NCBI RefSeq assembly: GCF_009299835.1
Contig: NZ_VKCZ01000005.1
Span: 124,001 to 188,000 of the forward strand
Length of the DNA: 64,000 nucleotides
Source of the DNA: Microlunatus speluncae
Lineage (GTDB): Bacteria; Actinomycetota; Actinomycetes; Propionibacteriales; Propionibacteriaceae
Direction: 5' to 3'
This document shows positions 45,216 through 53,290 of the stretch, one piece after another. Position numbers and translations under genes: made by a program. The number at the start of each line of letters is the position of its first letter. Positions within the stretch are counted from its first letter, which is position 1. Under the pieces are notes generated by a model that searched no databases, was not told the DNA's origin, and saw only the letters and a list, made by a program, of their open reading frames with translations.

Positions 45216-46214
45216 TCAGCCTCGCAGGGCATCGGCAAGCGCGAACTCCCGCTGAGCCCCCGCGTCGTCACCGAGCCGACGCAGCGTGCGGCCGTACAAC
45301 TCGCGCAGGTAGCCGTCATCGGGACGATCGGCGACCAACTCGGCCAGCGTGCCGGCCGCCGGAGCGAGGCTGGCGGTCGCCGCCTGGATCCGGGCGTGCA
45401 GCGAGCGCACGTTCGGATCGTCGGGATGCTCGTCCAGCAACGGCTGCAGCAGATACCGGCCGCCGTGCGGATCCCGGGCTCCGAGCAGTGCCTCGGCCAA
45501 CCGGAGCCGGCGCACCTCGGCCGGCATCGGCTCGGCCGGGGGAGCGGTCGCGATCGCCTCGGCCAGGACCTCCGCCGACTGGGCCCCGGCAACCGCGACC
45601 CGGCCGTTGATCACGAACGTCGGTGACGTCGCGACGCCGATCGCCCGACCGGTGAGCAGTGCCTCGCGGGTGGCCCGCTCGACCGGGTCCGATGGCTCGA
45701 AGCCGGGCTCCAGGTAGAGCAGGCCGGCGTTCAGCGAGTCGGTGCCGGGCGGCCGCGGCAGCTCGTAGCGGTCGGCCAGCCCGGTCAGCCGGTCGAGCGC
45801 GTTGAGGTCGACGTGCCGCACCAGGTGGTCCCGGAAGAGTTCCTCGACCAGCCGGTCCTGCACCTCGGGCCCGTGCCGCAGTGCGGCACTGATCAGCCGG
45901 TGCGCGCCCCAACTGCTGGCCCGCCACCGGCCGCCGAAGTCACCCTCGATGCCCTCGTCCCGCGCCGCGTCCCGGATCCGGGCGCGGTTCTCCTCCACCG
46001 AGCCGGGACCGCAACGGGCCAGCTCGTCGGCGACGCCGGGCTCCTCGATGACCGAGGTCAGCGACGTCGACCAGCGCGGGGCGGTCGGGTCGATCAGGAA
46101 GGGGCGCCAGAGCACCGTCGCCGGTCGGTCGAGCAACCGCAGGGCCTGCTCCAGCCGGCGCTTTCCGACGTAGGCCCAACCGCACAGGACGTCCGCGTAC
46201 ACCTCGATGATCAT
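45216..46214 (-). CDS. DsbA/FrnE-like thioredoxin-fold protein lacking the second active-site cysteine
   Basis: A 332-residue protein. The N-terminal 210 residues follow the FrnE/DsbA layout (EVYADVLCGWAYVGKRRLEQAL; cis-Pro in ATSPTFVINGRV). The active site reads CGWA instead of CPWC, so only one cysteine remains. Disulfide exchange is thus unlikely, while a glutathione/mycothiol-transferase-like or binding role is possible. Residues 220-332 form an Ala-rich, TPR-like helical extension (HPDDPNVRSLHARIQAA, ELYGRTLRRLGDDAGA). ATG 46214 is divergent from a TetR gene. Confidence 0.75.
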   Translation of the reverse strand: MIIEVYADVLCGWAYVGKRRLEQALRLLDRPATVLWRPFLIDPTAPRWSTSLTSVIEEPGVADELARCGPGSVEENRARIRDAARDEGIEGDFGGRWRASSWGAHRLISAALRHGPEVQDRLVEELFRDHLVRHVDLNALDRLTGLADRYELPRPPGTDSLNAGLLYLEPGFEPSDPVERATREALLTGRAIGVATSPTFVINGRVAVAGAQSAEVLAEAIATAPPAEPMPAEVRRLRLAEALLGARDPHGGRYLLQPLLDEHPDDPNVRSLHARIQAATASLAPAAGTLAELVADRPDDGYLRELYGRTLRRLGDDAGAQREFALADALRG

Positions 46215-46242
46215 GGTCCCAGGATAGGCGACGTTCGTACGT

Positions 46243-46284
46243 TATCCAACAGATGTCGGATAGTCGAGGGTCGTCGGATAGTGT
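46243..46284 (+). promoter_or_regulatory. Promoter and GGATA operator repeats for the TetR gene
   Basis: TATCC (46243-46247) opposes GGATA (46258-46262), and GTCGGATAGT occurs twice, 18 bp apart. TAGTGT (46279-46284) is 7 bp before GTG 46292 and can serve as the -10 of a leaderless transcript. The layout suggests autoregulation of the divergent DsbA/TetR pair. Confidence 0.45.
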
Positions 46285-46291
46285 GGACAGG

Positions 46292-46834
46292 GTGGATGAC
46301 GATCGCCGAGTCCGGCGGACCCGGACACAGCTGCGGGCTGCGACGCTGCGCCTGTTGGCCGACGATTCGACCCGGCTCACCATGGCCGCGGTCGCGGCGG
46401 CGGCCGATGTCAATCGGAGCACCGTGCACCAGCACTACGACAGCGTCGACGCGCTGATCTGCGATGCCCTCGCCGACCGACTGCTCGCGATCGCGTCCGA
46501 GCTGACCGAGTGCCCGTTCGCAGACGACCGGGATCGCCCGCCCCGGCAACTGGTGGCGCTGTTCGACGCGGTCGCGGACGCGGCGCCGGTGCTGAGCCGG
46601 CTCGGTCCGAGTGCCTCGGCCCGGGTGCAGCACCAGCTGACCGGCTCGCTGGCCGCCGTGCTCGACGCCCGGTTCCGGGCCGGCCAGCGCCCACCCGGCT
46701 TCGGCCGTGTCCGGCCCGAGCTCCAGGCCGACTTCGTCGCCGCCGGGCTGATCAACCTCGCCCTGCGGCGCGGCCACGCCGACACCGCTCGCCGGCTCGC
46801 CGGCCAGGCCTGGCGACTGATCCGCGGGCATTGA
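46292..46834 (+). CDS. TetR/AcrR-family regulator
   Basis: A 180-residue regulator from GTG 46292, fixed by the -10 at 46279. The N-terminal HTH has RTRTQLRAATLRLLADD, MAAVAAAADVNRSTVHQHYDSVD (shown in part), and the rest is a helical ligand domain. An upstream ATG at 46253 would lie inside the operator repeats. It diverges from the DsbA/FrnE-like gene (78 bp between starts) and may control it. Confidence 0.8.
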   Translation: MDDDRRVRRTRTQLRAATLRLLADDSTRLTMAAVAAAADVNRSTVHQHYDSVDALICDALADRLLAIASELTECPFADDRDRPPRQLVALFDAVADAAPVLSRLGPSASARVQHQLTGSLAAVLDARFRAGQRPPGFGRVRPELQADFVAAGLINLALRRGHADTARRLAGQAWRLIRGH

Positions 46835-46926
46835 GGATTCGACAGATTGGCGCATCCGCATTTACAGAATGACAAGTATTGGTGCAGAATCTATCTCACA
46901 CTGACAATGAGGTAGAGGGGAATGTC

Positions 46927-48018
46927 ATGAATCAGCAGCGCATGCGGGACGTGCTCGACCGGTTGTCACGGGGTGAGATCACCGCGGAACAGGCGGACCG
47001 CGATCTCGCCGATGCCGGCGACACCGTGGCCTCGGACCCGGTCGGCTCCTCGGCCAGGCCGGACAGCGGCACGGCGAAGCCGTCGCCCACACCACCCGTA
47101 CCGCAGACTCCACCCACCCCACCCCCGCCGGCAGCTTTACCCACACCGCCGCGATCGCTGGCACCGCTCGCGCCGACGGCACCGGCCAAGCCGCTCGCGC
47201 CGGTCGAGCCTCCCGCGCCGGCCAAACCGCAGGCGCCGCTCAAGCCGCTCGCGCCGGCCAAGCCGATGACATCGGCCAAGCCGTCCGCGTCGGTCGTGCC
47301 GCCCGCGCCAGTGGTGCCGGCCAAGGCGTCCGCGGTCGTGCCGCCCGCGCCGTTGGTGCCGGCCAAGCCGCCCGCGTCGGTCGTGCCGCCCGCGCCGTTG
47401 GCGCCGGCCAAGCCGCCCTCGTCGCTGGCATCGGTCGAGCCGCTCGCGCCGGTGGATCCGGCTCCGCCCATCGATGCCGGTTCCGCGGGTCGGGCGGACG
47501 CCGGTGCGTCCTCGATCACGGTGCGGGCGAGGATGAACGGATCCGGCGCACTGACCGTGGTAGGCGAGGCGATTACAGGTCCCGAGGTACGAGGGCCCGC
47601 GTCGACGCAACTCCACCAGGACGGCACGGAGTTCGTGGTCACCAGCAGCTACGCCGCCGGCACCGAGCTCGCCGTACCGGCGGATGCCGACCTGGTGCTC
47701 GAGGTCAACGGATCCGAAGTCGAGGTCCGCGACCTGACCGGGACCCTGGACGGCACGTTCAACGTCGGCGACATCACGGTGGCCGGTCGGTTGGCGCACG
47801 GCGATTCGCGGATCCGCGCCAACGCCGGACCGCTGGTGCTCACGCTGGCCGCTGGGTCCGACGTCCGGATCCAGCTGCGGGCCGGATCCCAGTGGAGCGT
47901 CGATCCGCGGATCACCCAGACCGGTCCCGGCGAGTGGATCGTCGGCGACGGGCGGGCCTCGCTGGTGATCGAGGGCAACTTCGGCGACCTCACGGTGATC
48001 GGCCCGGTCGATGAGTGA
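46927..48018 (+). CDS. SHOCT-like protein with Pro/Ala-rich linker and DUF4097-like beta domain
   Basis: A 363-residue protein. The N-terminus (RMRDVLDRLSRGEITAEQADRDL) resembles a SHOCT-like oligomerisation helix pair. Residues about 45-195 are a Pro/Ala/Lys repeat tract (units such as VPPAPLVPAKPPAS). The last 160 residues (SITVRARMNGSGALTVVG, VEVRDLTGTLDGTFNVGDITV) look like the repetitive beta strands of DUF4097/adhesin-like proteins. No signal peptide or membrane segment is visible. It overlaps the DUF2089 gene by 8 bp. The function is unknown. Confidence 0.65.
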   Translation: MNQQRMRDVLDRLSRGEITAEQADRDLADAGDTVASDPVGSSARPDSGTAKPSPTPPVPQTPPTPPPPAALPTPPRSLAPLAPTAPAKPLAPVEPPAPAKPQAPLKPLAPAKPMTSAKPSASVVPPAPVVPAKASAVVPPAPLVPAKPPASVVPPAPLAPAKPPSSLASVEPLAPVDPAPPIDAGSAGRADAGASSITVRARMNGSGALTVVGEAITGPEVRGPASTQLHQDGTEFVVTSSYAAGTELAVPADADLVLEVNGSEVEVRDLTGTLDGTFNVGDITVAGRLAHGDSRIRANAGPLVLTLAAGSDVRIQLRAGSQWSVDPRITQTGPGEWIVGDGRASLVIEGNFGDLTVIGPVDE

Positions 48019-48391
48019 TCATCAGCACCGGCCGACCCGACAGTGCCCGACCTGCTCCGGCGATCTCCATCTCACCGGCTTGGCCTGCGCGGACTGCGGC
48101 ACCGAGATCCGCGGCCGGTTCACCCGCTGCCACTTCTGCACCCTGACCGATGATCAACTGGAACTGCTGCACGTCTTCCTCGCCGCCCGCGGCAACGCGA
48201 AGGAGCTGGAACGCCACCTGAACGTCAGCTACCCGACCGCCCGCGCCCGACTCGACGACCTGCTCACCACGATCGGCGTCACCCCCACCACACCGTCCCG
48301 CCCCTCCCGCCGAGAGGTCCTCGACGCAGTCAGCCGCGGCGAACTGACCACCGAAGACGCCCTGTCCGAACTCTCCACCGACCGCCACTAG
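48011..48391 (+). CDS. DUF2089-family zinc-ribbon/HTH protein
   Basis: A 126-residue DUF2089 protein: a zinc ribbon with CPTC and CADCGTEI (Cys pairs), a third pair in RCHFCTLT, then an HTH-like segment (LELLHVFLAARGNAKELERHL, NVSYPTARARLDDLL) as in family members thought to bind DNA. The C-terminal REVLDAVSRGELTTEDALSEL echoes the SHOCT-like N-terminus of the preceding protein, with which it overlaps. The pair may form one regulatory unit. Confidence 0.8.
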   Translation: MSDHQHRPTRQCPTCSGDLHLTGLACADCGTEIRGRFTRCHFCTLTDDQLELLHVFLAARGNAKELERHLNVSYPTARARLDDLLTTIGVTPTTPSRPSRREVLDAVSRGELTTEDALSELSTDRH

Positions 48392-48956
48392 CCGGCCAGC
48401 TCATGATCTTGCCCCCAGGATGGAAGGAACGGTCGGGAAACGTCCCACTCGGCGAAGGGACGATCCCGGACGGGTGCGGCGGCGCTTCGCCAGGTCAGAG
48501 ACACGCAGCGGCGCCCTTCCCACCTCTGAACAGCCGACCGGCCCCGTCCATCGCCTGTGACGCATCCCGCCCTCCGCCCGAGCTGCGAAGCGGCCCGCCC
48601 CAGGCCTCAGGTTCTTCACGTTAACGTGAAAAACCGTCGCTTCATGAACGTTGCAACCTTCACAAAGTGTCAGGAACGGGGGTGAAGCTCGGCATTCGAC
48701 GGTACGGGTCGGCGCGGGCCGGGGAGTCGAGGTGGCCCCCGGATCCGGTGGGTAGTCGATGCTGATTCCCTCCGACCGGTCCAGGTCTGCCGGCGCCCTC
48801 GGAGAGAGTGCAGGCAGCCCACAACCCTCTCCTCCTTGCGATCTTCCTTTGGTCACAGCCGAACGTTCCTGGCCACGTCGATCCGGCATCGCAAGAACCC
48901 CTTCGCCAGCCGACCACAGTGCCGAAGGCGCCATCGCCCGCGCGGCCGCTTCGCCG
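48392..48956. other. Intergenic region without supported genes
   Basis: About 565 bp. Open frames are present on both strands but have no ribosome site, conserved motif or consistent codon usage. The short palindrome TTCACGTTAACGTGAA lies at 48613-48628, followed by a less GC-rich stretch. Confidence 0.4.
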
Positions 48957-49490
48957 ACGCGACCGCCATCGGCCGGCGCGACCCCTGCAACGGTCGCGCC
49001 GGCCGATATCGGTCGCGTGGGGCTCGTTGCTTGCCGGGCCGGTGGGCGAGTGGCTGGCGGGCCTTCGTCGGCGCGACTCGTACCGGCTGGCGCGACTGTT
49101 GTAGGGGTCGCGTCGGCCGATGTCGGTCGCGTAGTCGTTTGCCGGGCCGGTGGGCGAGTGGCTGGCGGGTTTTCGGCGGCGCGACTCGTGTCGGCTGGCG
49201 CGACTGTGGTAGGGGTCGCGTCGGCCGATGGCGGTCGCGTGGGGCTTGTTGCTTGCCGGGCCGGTGGGCGAGTGGCTGGCGGGTTTTCGTCGGCGCGACT
49301 CGTGTCGGCTGGCGCGACTGTGGTAGGGGTCGCGTCGGCCGATGGCGGTCGCGTGGGGCTTGTTGCTTGCCGGGCCGGTGGGCGAGTGGCTGGCGGGTTT
49401 TCGTCGGCGCGACTCGTGTCGGCTGGCGCGACTGTTGTAGGGGTCGCGTCGGCCGATTCCGGTCGCGTGAGGCTCGTCGCTTGCCGGGCC
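48957..49490. repeat. Tandem array of the GCGAC palindromic repeat (114-bp units)
   Basis: Units start at 48957, 49071, 49179, 49293 and 49407, giving periods of 114, 108, 114 and 114 bp; the last is cut at about 49490. Each unit has GCGCGACTCGTGTCGGCTG, then GGCGCGACTG, GTAGGGGTCGCGTCGGCC and GGTCGCGT, followed by a spacer with TTGCCGGGCCGGTGGGCGAG. The units at 49179 and 49293 are almost identical, suggesting recent duplication. All periods are multiples of three, so an open frame runs through it on each strand, but I see no evidence of translation. Confidence 0.8.
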
Positions 49491-49543
49491 GATACCGGTC
49501 GCGCGTGCCGCGTCTCTTGGCTGCCGCGCCGCGGGCCGATCGG

Positions 49544-49605
49544 CGACGCGACTGGTGTCGGGTCGCGCGACTGTTGTGGGGGTCGCGCGGACTGGCAGGG
49601 GTCGC
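49544..49605. repeat. Degenerate GCGAC-repeat core after the array
   Basis: Core-like series GACGCGACTGGTGTCGG, GTCGCGCGACTGTTGTGGG, GGTCGCGCGG and GGGGTCGCGG; it resembles the array cores but is not in register with the 114-bp period. Confidence 0.5.
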
Positions 49606-49949
49606 GGCTGGAATCGCGTCGTCGCCCTGTCGGCGGATTCGGCGGGCGCAGGTGGCTGACGGGGTATGACGAAGATCGTGCAGGCGGGTAGTCCCGCCTT
49701 CTCGGTGCGATCTTTGAGGCCCGCTATACGTGCCCGATCCGAATCTCACCTGTCCGGGTTCGGGAAGCTGCGCAGGACCGCATGCCCTCGACTGCGAGCT
49801 GTCTGGATCCCAACCGGGCGCCGCATCCGGATCACCGTCCTCCGTGCCGGTACGGGATCTCGGGCGAGGACAGAGCCGGGAAAACCGCCGTCGGCCAGAC
49901 GATCACGTTCACCGGGCATGTCGCACGGGTCGGCGATGATCAAGACCTG

Positions 49950-49968
49950 CCCTTCGGCAGGCTCAGGG
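49950..49968 (-). repeat. CCTGAGCCTGTCGAAGG dispersed repeat, copy 5 (one base changed)
   Basis: On the minus strand it reads CCCTGAGCCTGCCGAAGGG. The TGA inside it forms the stop codon of the membrane-protein gene that ends at 49963. Confidence 0.7.
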
Positions 49969-50433
49969 GACGGATGGGGGCCGGGACTTGAGCACCCAGC
50001 AGAGCCAGCCGATCACGGCCTGGCCGATGGCGACGATGATCACGCCGGGCGCGAGGTCGAGCGGGGTGGGGATGTAGCCGGCCGCGAGGCGGGCGGTGGC
50101 CACGAAGATCGCGGTGATGGCGACGAGGGCGCCCAGCAGGGCTGAGACGGCCGCGGCGGCCGGCCGTAGTTGCGCTGCCGGACGGGTCGCGAGGCCGACG
50201 GCGAGGCCGGCGGTCGCGGCGGCGGCCAGGTTGACGACCAGGCCGCCGTGGGGGAGGGAGAAGGCACCGGTGAGGGCGGCGATCAGGGATCCGATCAGGT
50301 AGCCGACGAGTTGCCCGGGCAAGATCACCAGGAACATTCTGATCATGATCGCGCGCAGCTGCGGCCGGTCGTGCCCGCCGACGACATACGGATTCGCGCC
50401 GGGACCGCCGGACGGTTGATTGAGCCGACTCAT
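49963..50433 (-). CDS. Small integral membrane protein, unknown function
   Basis: A 156-residue protein with a Pro/Gly-rich cytoplasmic N-terminus and four hydrophobic segments (about residues 33-55, 62-82, 90-112 and 120-145). I do not recognise a family. ATG 50433 overlaps the stop of the preceding exported TadE-like gene (ATGA), so the two are coupled and may work together. Its stop lies inside the dispersed repeat. Confidence 0.6.
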   Translation of the reverse strand: MSRLNQPSGGPGANPYVVGGHDRPQLRAIMIRMFLVILPGQLVGYLIGSLIAALTGAFSLPHGGLVVNLAAAATAGLAVGLATRPAAQLRPAAAAVSALLGALVAITAIFVATARLAAGYIPTPLDLAPGVIIVAIGQAVIGWLCWVLKSRPPSVP

Positions 50434-51863
50434 TTCGCGATGCACTCCTTGAACGTGACCGGCGTCCGGAAGCCGTCCGACGCGGGGGTGCCCAGATAGG
50501 TCGCGTCGACGGCGCGGGAGTCCTCGGTCTCCAGGCTGAAGTCGACACCGAAGGCGATGCCGATCTTGACCTCGGCGGCGAAGCCGGTCTTGTCGATCAC
50601 GTTGTCGTACTCGACGTTGCTGACCGTCGCGTTGGTGTACATCAGATTTTGCAGCGTGTCGTTCGGCACCAGTTGATCCGGGAACGCGGTCTCGGGGGAG
50701 ACGACCCCGCCGTTCGCCAGCCAGGCGTCGACAACCGCACGCTGTTGATCATCGGTGATCTTCAGCATGGTGGTGGTGACGGTGGTGCCGCCGGTCCCGT
50801 TCTCGTCCTTGCCCTCACCGCCGAGATTGCCCTGGCCGACCTTGGTCGAGTCGCTGGCCTGGCCCTTCCGAGTGGTGGTGATCGTCACCCTGGTGATCTT
50901 CCCGTCCTTGTTCCGGGTGATCGCCAGGCTGGAACCGAGGAGGCCGGAGAGGTTCTTGCCGAACGGCCCGAGCTGACCCGTGAGCTCGCCGTACACCTCG
51001 CCGTTGGTGGTCCAGATGGTGTCGCCGTTGCGGTTGTCGGTGAGCTGGGTCCAGGTGTTGCTGGCACCGAATTTGATCCCGGATCTGGCCAGGTCGAGGC
51101 CGGGCACCCCGTCGTCCTCGTCGTCGCCCTGGCTCTTGTCCTTCTGTTCCCAGGGCAGGTTGACGCCGAGCTCGCCGGTGACGTTGGCGTCCACCTTGAT
51201 GGTGGAGACGTTCTGATCCGGCGGCTTGGGCGGATCGGTGGCGCCCTTGATCGCCAGGTAGATCGCGTAGCCGCCGGAGGTGTCGTGCTTGAGCGTCTCC
51301 TGCTCGATCAGATACTGGTCCAACTGCTCCCGCATCGACTTCGCTTCGTCGGCGTTCTTGAAGATCCAGGTGCTGCCGTAGTCGAACTCGACCCCGGCGC
51401 CGAAGTCGACCTGGGCCCCGGCGGACAGCTTGCCGATGTCCAGTTCGGCGCCGAAGCCGCCGGTGACCCCGGCGCTACCGCCGTCGGTCGCGGTGTAGGC
51501 GACGGTCCCGTCGCTGTACGTGGTCTCGATGAAGCCGGCGTTGTCGCCGATCTCGATGAACGCGATCTTGATCACCGAGCTGACCTTCTCGGTCCGCTTG
51601 GTGACGGTGCACCGGTCCGGCTTCGGGTCGAACGTCGGCTGGCCGGGCTCCCCGGGTGGCGCCTCGTCGCAGGTGATCGGCTGGCCGTTCGCCCCGACCG
51701 TGCCGACGGCCTTGATCAGCCGGCAGATCGCGTTCCGAACGGCGATGTCGGCGGACTCGATGACCGGGGAACCGACGACGGAGATCACCAGCACCGCGAC
51801 CATCGCCAGCGCGCCGAGGTACTCCAGCGTCGCCGTCCCCGCGTCTCGTCGTCTCGCGTGCAT
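50430..51863 (-). CDS. Exported protein with TadE-like N-terminus, unknown function
   Basis: A 477-residue protein. The N-terminus RRRDAGTATLEYLGALAMV, with Glu just after the basic segment and a following hydrophobic stretch, resembles a TadE/Flp-type prepilin signal. The remaining 440 residues are mostly extracytoplasmic and beta-rich with Gly/Thr tracts; no catalytic motif was recognised. A run of acidic residues (QGDDEDDGVPG) lies near the middle. ATG 51863 is chosen since it begins the basic segment. A prepilin peptidase is encoded close by. Confidence 0.6.
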   Translation of the reverse strand: MHARRRDAGTATLEYLGALAMVAVLVISVVGSPVIESADIAVRNAICRLIKAVGTVGANGQPITCDEAPPGEPGQPTFDPKPDRCTVTKRTEKVSSVIKIAFIEIGDNAGFIETTYSDGTVAYTATDGGSAGVTGGFGAELDIGKLSAGAQVDFGAGVEFDYGSTWIFKNADEAKSMREQLDQYLIEQETLKHDTSGGYAIYLAIKGATDPPKPPDQNVSTIKVDANVTGELGVNLPWEQKDKSQGDDEDDGVPGLDLARSGIKFGASNTWTQLTDNRNGDTIWTTNGEVYGELTGQLGPFGKNLSGLLGSSLAITRNKDGKITRVTITTTRKGQASDSTKVGQGNLGGEGKDENGTGGTTVTTTMLKITDDQQRAVVDAWLANGGVVSPETAFPDQLVPNDTLQNLMYTNATVSNVEYDNVIDKTGFAAEVKIGIAFGVDFSLETEDSRAVDATYLGTPASDGFRTPVTFKECIAK

Positions 51864-51956
51864 CGTCCGCCCGCCATTCTGGATGGGTTCCACAACGACG
51901 GTATGAAGTAACGCCTCGGCGGTCATGGGTCCGCGGACCCAGCGCCGGGCCCAAGC

Positions 51957-52484
51957 TCACTCGGTGACCGGGCGCAGCTCCATCGACTCGAGCAGCTCGC
52001 GCTCCAGCGCCGGATCCGGCTCGCTGACCAAGATCGACACCGCCACCGACTGCGGGTACGGCCAGTGCGCGGCGACGATCCACAGGCCGTGCAGTTCGGC
52101 GGAGTCGTCACCGGTGATCGTGTAGCGGGTCAGTTGCGCGGTGGTCGCGCCCTCGACGGTCACCTCGCGGGACTCGGTCACGGTGAACCCGGCCAGCCCG
52201 ACCTGCGCCTTGCCGATCAAGGTGCCCATGCCCTGGGCCGCGGTCGCGTACGAGCCGAAGTCGCCGGCGAGGCTGAGCTGTTCCGGGGCATCGGGCGCAT
52301 CCCGGAATCCCTTGTTCCACGGGGATTCGACGGCGAACTCGGTGTCCCAACCGACCGGTCGATCGACGGTCAGCCGGCCGACCGTCACCGTGACGTACCC
52401 GTCGTTGGTGGCATCGGAACACCCGGCGAGCAGGGCCAGCACGACCAACAGGACGACCCCAGGGAAGGCCCGACGTGACGACAT
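51957..52484 (-). CDS. Lipoprotein, unknown function
   Basis: A 175-residue protein with lipobox LLAGC (Cys22) after a hydrophobic signal segment, so it should be anchored on the outer membrane face. The mature part resembles PsbP/DUF1795-like lipoproteins (VDRPVGWDTEFAVESP; terminal LVSEPDPALERELLESM). GGAGG lies 5 nt before ATG 52484. It is divergent from the prepilin peptidase gene and 93 bp upstream of the TadE-like gene. Confidence 0.65.
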   Translation of the reverse strand: MSSRRAFPGVVLLVVLALLAGCSDATNDGYVTVTVGRLTVDRPVGWDTEFAVESPWNKGFRDAPDAPEQLSLAGDFGSYATAAQGMGTLIGKAQVGLAGFTVTESREVTVEGATTAQLTRYTITGDDSAELHGLWIVAAHWPYPQSVAVSILVSEPDPALERELLESMELRPVTE

Positions 52485-52527
52485 GGTGACCTCCGGTCCG
52501 CGCATACGGATGTGCCACGCGACACGC

Positions 52528-52533
52528 TACAGT
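52528..52533 (+). promoter_or_regulatory. -10 element for the prepilin peptidase gene
   Basis: TACAGT, 46 bp before the GTG at 52579, in the 95-bp divergent gap shared with the lipoprotein gene. Confidence 0.35.
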
Positions 52534-52578
52534 CACGATCGGGCCGGTTCGCCGATCCGGTCGGCGGAGGAGGTTGGC

Positions 52579-53226
52579 GTGGTGCTCTGGATCTGCCTCG
52601 GCGTCGCCCTCGTGCTCGGCGTGAGCGCCTCCCTCTGGCTCCGGACCGGCGGCTATCGGCGCGACGACGACGAGGTACGGCGCACGATCAACCCCTGGCT
52701 GGTGCCGCCGGTCGCAGTGGCCGGGGTGCTGCTCGGCTCACTGCTGTGGCAGCAGCCACTCGTCGTGGCGATCACGTTCACCGTGGCCTGGGTGTGGGCG
52801 TTGGTGCTCGCCCTGATCGATCTCGAGGTCCGGCGGCTGCCCGACGTGCTGACCCTGCCCGGCTATCCGGTGTTCGCCGCGGGCCTGACCGTGTGCTCGG
52901 CGCTGACCGGCTCCTGGTGGAACCTCGCGGTCGCCGGCATCGCCGCGGCGATCGCGCTGGTGATCTTCTTCCTGCTGGCCTTCCTGGCCCCGGGCGGGGA
53001 CGGCCTGGGCTTCGGCGACGTCAAGCTCGCCGGGGTCCTCGGCGGCCTGCTCGGCTGGCTGGCTCCGATGACGGCCGCGCTCGGCCTGCTCAGCGGCTTC
53101 ATCATCGGCGGGCTGGTCGGGGTGATCTTGCTGGTGGTCCGCAAAGCCGACCGCCGGTCCCACCTGTCGTTCGGCCCGGCCATGATCGCGGGCGCCTATC
53201 TGTGGACGATCCTGCCGCCGATCTAG
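52579..53226 (+). CDS. Type IV prepilin peptidase (A24 family, TadV/PilD-like)
   Basis: A 215-residue polytopic aspartic protease. The catalytic residues are Asp81 in ALIDLEVRRLPD and Asp147 in the GxGD motif GFGDVKLAG. The N-terminal methylation domain of PilD is missing, as in most TadV-like proteins. GGAGGAGG lies 5 nt before GTG 52579. It is the probable processing enzyme for the TadE-type proteins encoded nearby. Confidence 0.85.
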   Translation: MVLWICLGVALVLGVSASLWLRTGGYRRDDDEVRRTINPWLVPPVAVAGVLLGSLLWQQPLVVAITFTVAWVWALVLALIDLEVRRLPDVLTLPGYPVFAAGLTVCSALTGSWWNLAVAGIAAAIALVIFFLLAFLAPGGDGLGFGDVKLAGVLGGLLGWLAPMTAALGLLSGFIIGGLVGVILLVVRKADRRSHLSFGPAMIAGAYLWTILPPI

Positions 53227-53290
53227 CCCAGCACGGCCTGGACAGCCCGGTTACGATCAGCGGACATGTCGTGCGGAAGGCGAATCATCG

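Noticed and set aside
48401..48934. 177-codon minus-strand open frame upstream of the array
   Set aside because: No domain, no ribosome site and compositional features of non-coding DNA; not supported as a gene.
48957..49490. CRISPR array interpretation of the tandem repeats
   Set aside because: The period is 108-114 bp, the intervening sequence is itself repeated rather than unique, and no cas gene is present.
48759..49691. 310-codon open frame across the repeat array on the plus strand, with 38-residue repeats, and a similar frame on the minus strand
   Set aside because: It arises because the repeat periods are multiples of 3 in stop-poor GC-rich DNA. No ribosome site, no signal or domain, and an equally open frame exists on the other strand.
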